The position numbers were made by a program, and so were the translations under genes. Positions 5,707-5,749 of a stretch of 5,749 nucleotides of DNA are shown here, piece by piece (position 1 is the first letter of the stretch; each line of letters starts with the position of its first letter). Source of the stretch: Anaerolineae bacterium. GTDB lineage: Bacteria > Chloroflexota > Anaerolineae > Anaerolineales > UBA4823. A model generated the notes under the pieces. That model did no database searches, had not been told where the DNA came from, and worked only from the letters and a program-made list of their open reading frames with translations. Where the stretch lies: contig JAUXFR010000103.1 in NCBI GenBank assembly GCA_030622805.1, positions 1 to 5,749 of the forward strand, read 5' to 3'.

Positions 5707-5712
5707 ATTATA
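5707..5712 (-). promoter_or_regulatory. fabL promoter -10 box
   Basis: On the - strand this reads TATAAT, a full consensus -10. At a 17-base spacing the upstream hexamer TCGTAA (5735-5730) matches TTGACA at only three positions, so the -35 is weak. Transcription would begin near 5700, giving a leader of about 20 bases that carries the GGAGG site. The candidate spacer is occupied by one copy of a direct repeat. Confidence 0.5.
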
Positions 5713-5718
5713 ACTAAA

Positions 5719-5746
5719 AATATTATCTGTTACGAGAATATTATCT
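5719..5746 (-). repeat. Direct repeat AGATAATATT x2 in the fabL promoter
   Basis: AGATAATATT occurs twice on the - strand (5746-5737 and 5728-5719), 18 bases apart start to start and separated by CTCGTAAC. Each copy contains the self-complementary AATATT. The downstream copy lies between the -10 and the expected -35, the upstream copy just beyond the -35. This is where a repressor or activator could bind. In A/T-rich sequence a chance repeat is also possible. Confidence 0.45.
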
Positions 5747-5749
5747 ATC

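Overview
This looks like an ordinary bacterial chromosomal segment with about half G+C. It carries five genes on the + strand and one convergent gene on the - strand. No ribosomal, tRNA, phage, transposase or CRISPR sequence is visible. The gene mix suggests a deep-branching, Gram-positive-like or Chloroflexota-type bacterium. That mix is a complex-I-NDUFA9-like SDR, a COG3375 acyltransferase joined to an NSAR/OSBS enolase, a lipoprotein-like YbhB/PEBP protein and a FabL-type enoyl reductase. The lineage is an inference from gene content, since no marker gene is present.

Layout. Bases 1-492 hold no recognisable gene. They contain a 66-bp imperfect repeat present twice with a 128-bp period, each copy enclosing a 14-bp-stem hairpin, followed by another strong hairpin. 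A consensus extended -10 box (479-484) lies only 8 bases before the ATG at 493, so the first gene is probably read from a leaderless mRNA. Bases 493-3497 form a tight cluster: a Rossmann-fold SDR (493-1383), a GNAT acyltransferase of the COG3375 type (1399-2385) and an N-succinylamino-acid racemase/o-succinylbenzoate synthase (2382-3497), the last two overlapping by ATGA. After an 80-base gap with its own possible -10 box comes a cyclase/KynB-family metal hydrolase (start corrected to 3578, end 4216). A secreted or lipid-anchored YbhB/PEBP-like protein follows (4239-4817). The - strand gene (5679-4885) encodes an enoyl-ACP reductase III (FabL) with a Tyr-x6-Lys active site. It has its own promoter region containing a 10-bp direct repeat.

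How they may work together. Pairing a GNAT acyltransferase with an NSAR/OSBS enzyme matches the known arrangement for irreversible conversion of D- to L-amino acids through N-succinyl intermediates. No other menaquinone gene is in the window, so the racemase role is at least as likely as the MenC role. The usual third partner, a desuccinylase, is absent. The next gene is instead an amidase-like cyclase-family hydrolase, which is a testable but speculative substitute. FabL acts in fatty acid elongation and has no evident link to the + strand genes.
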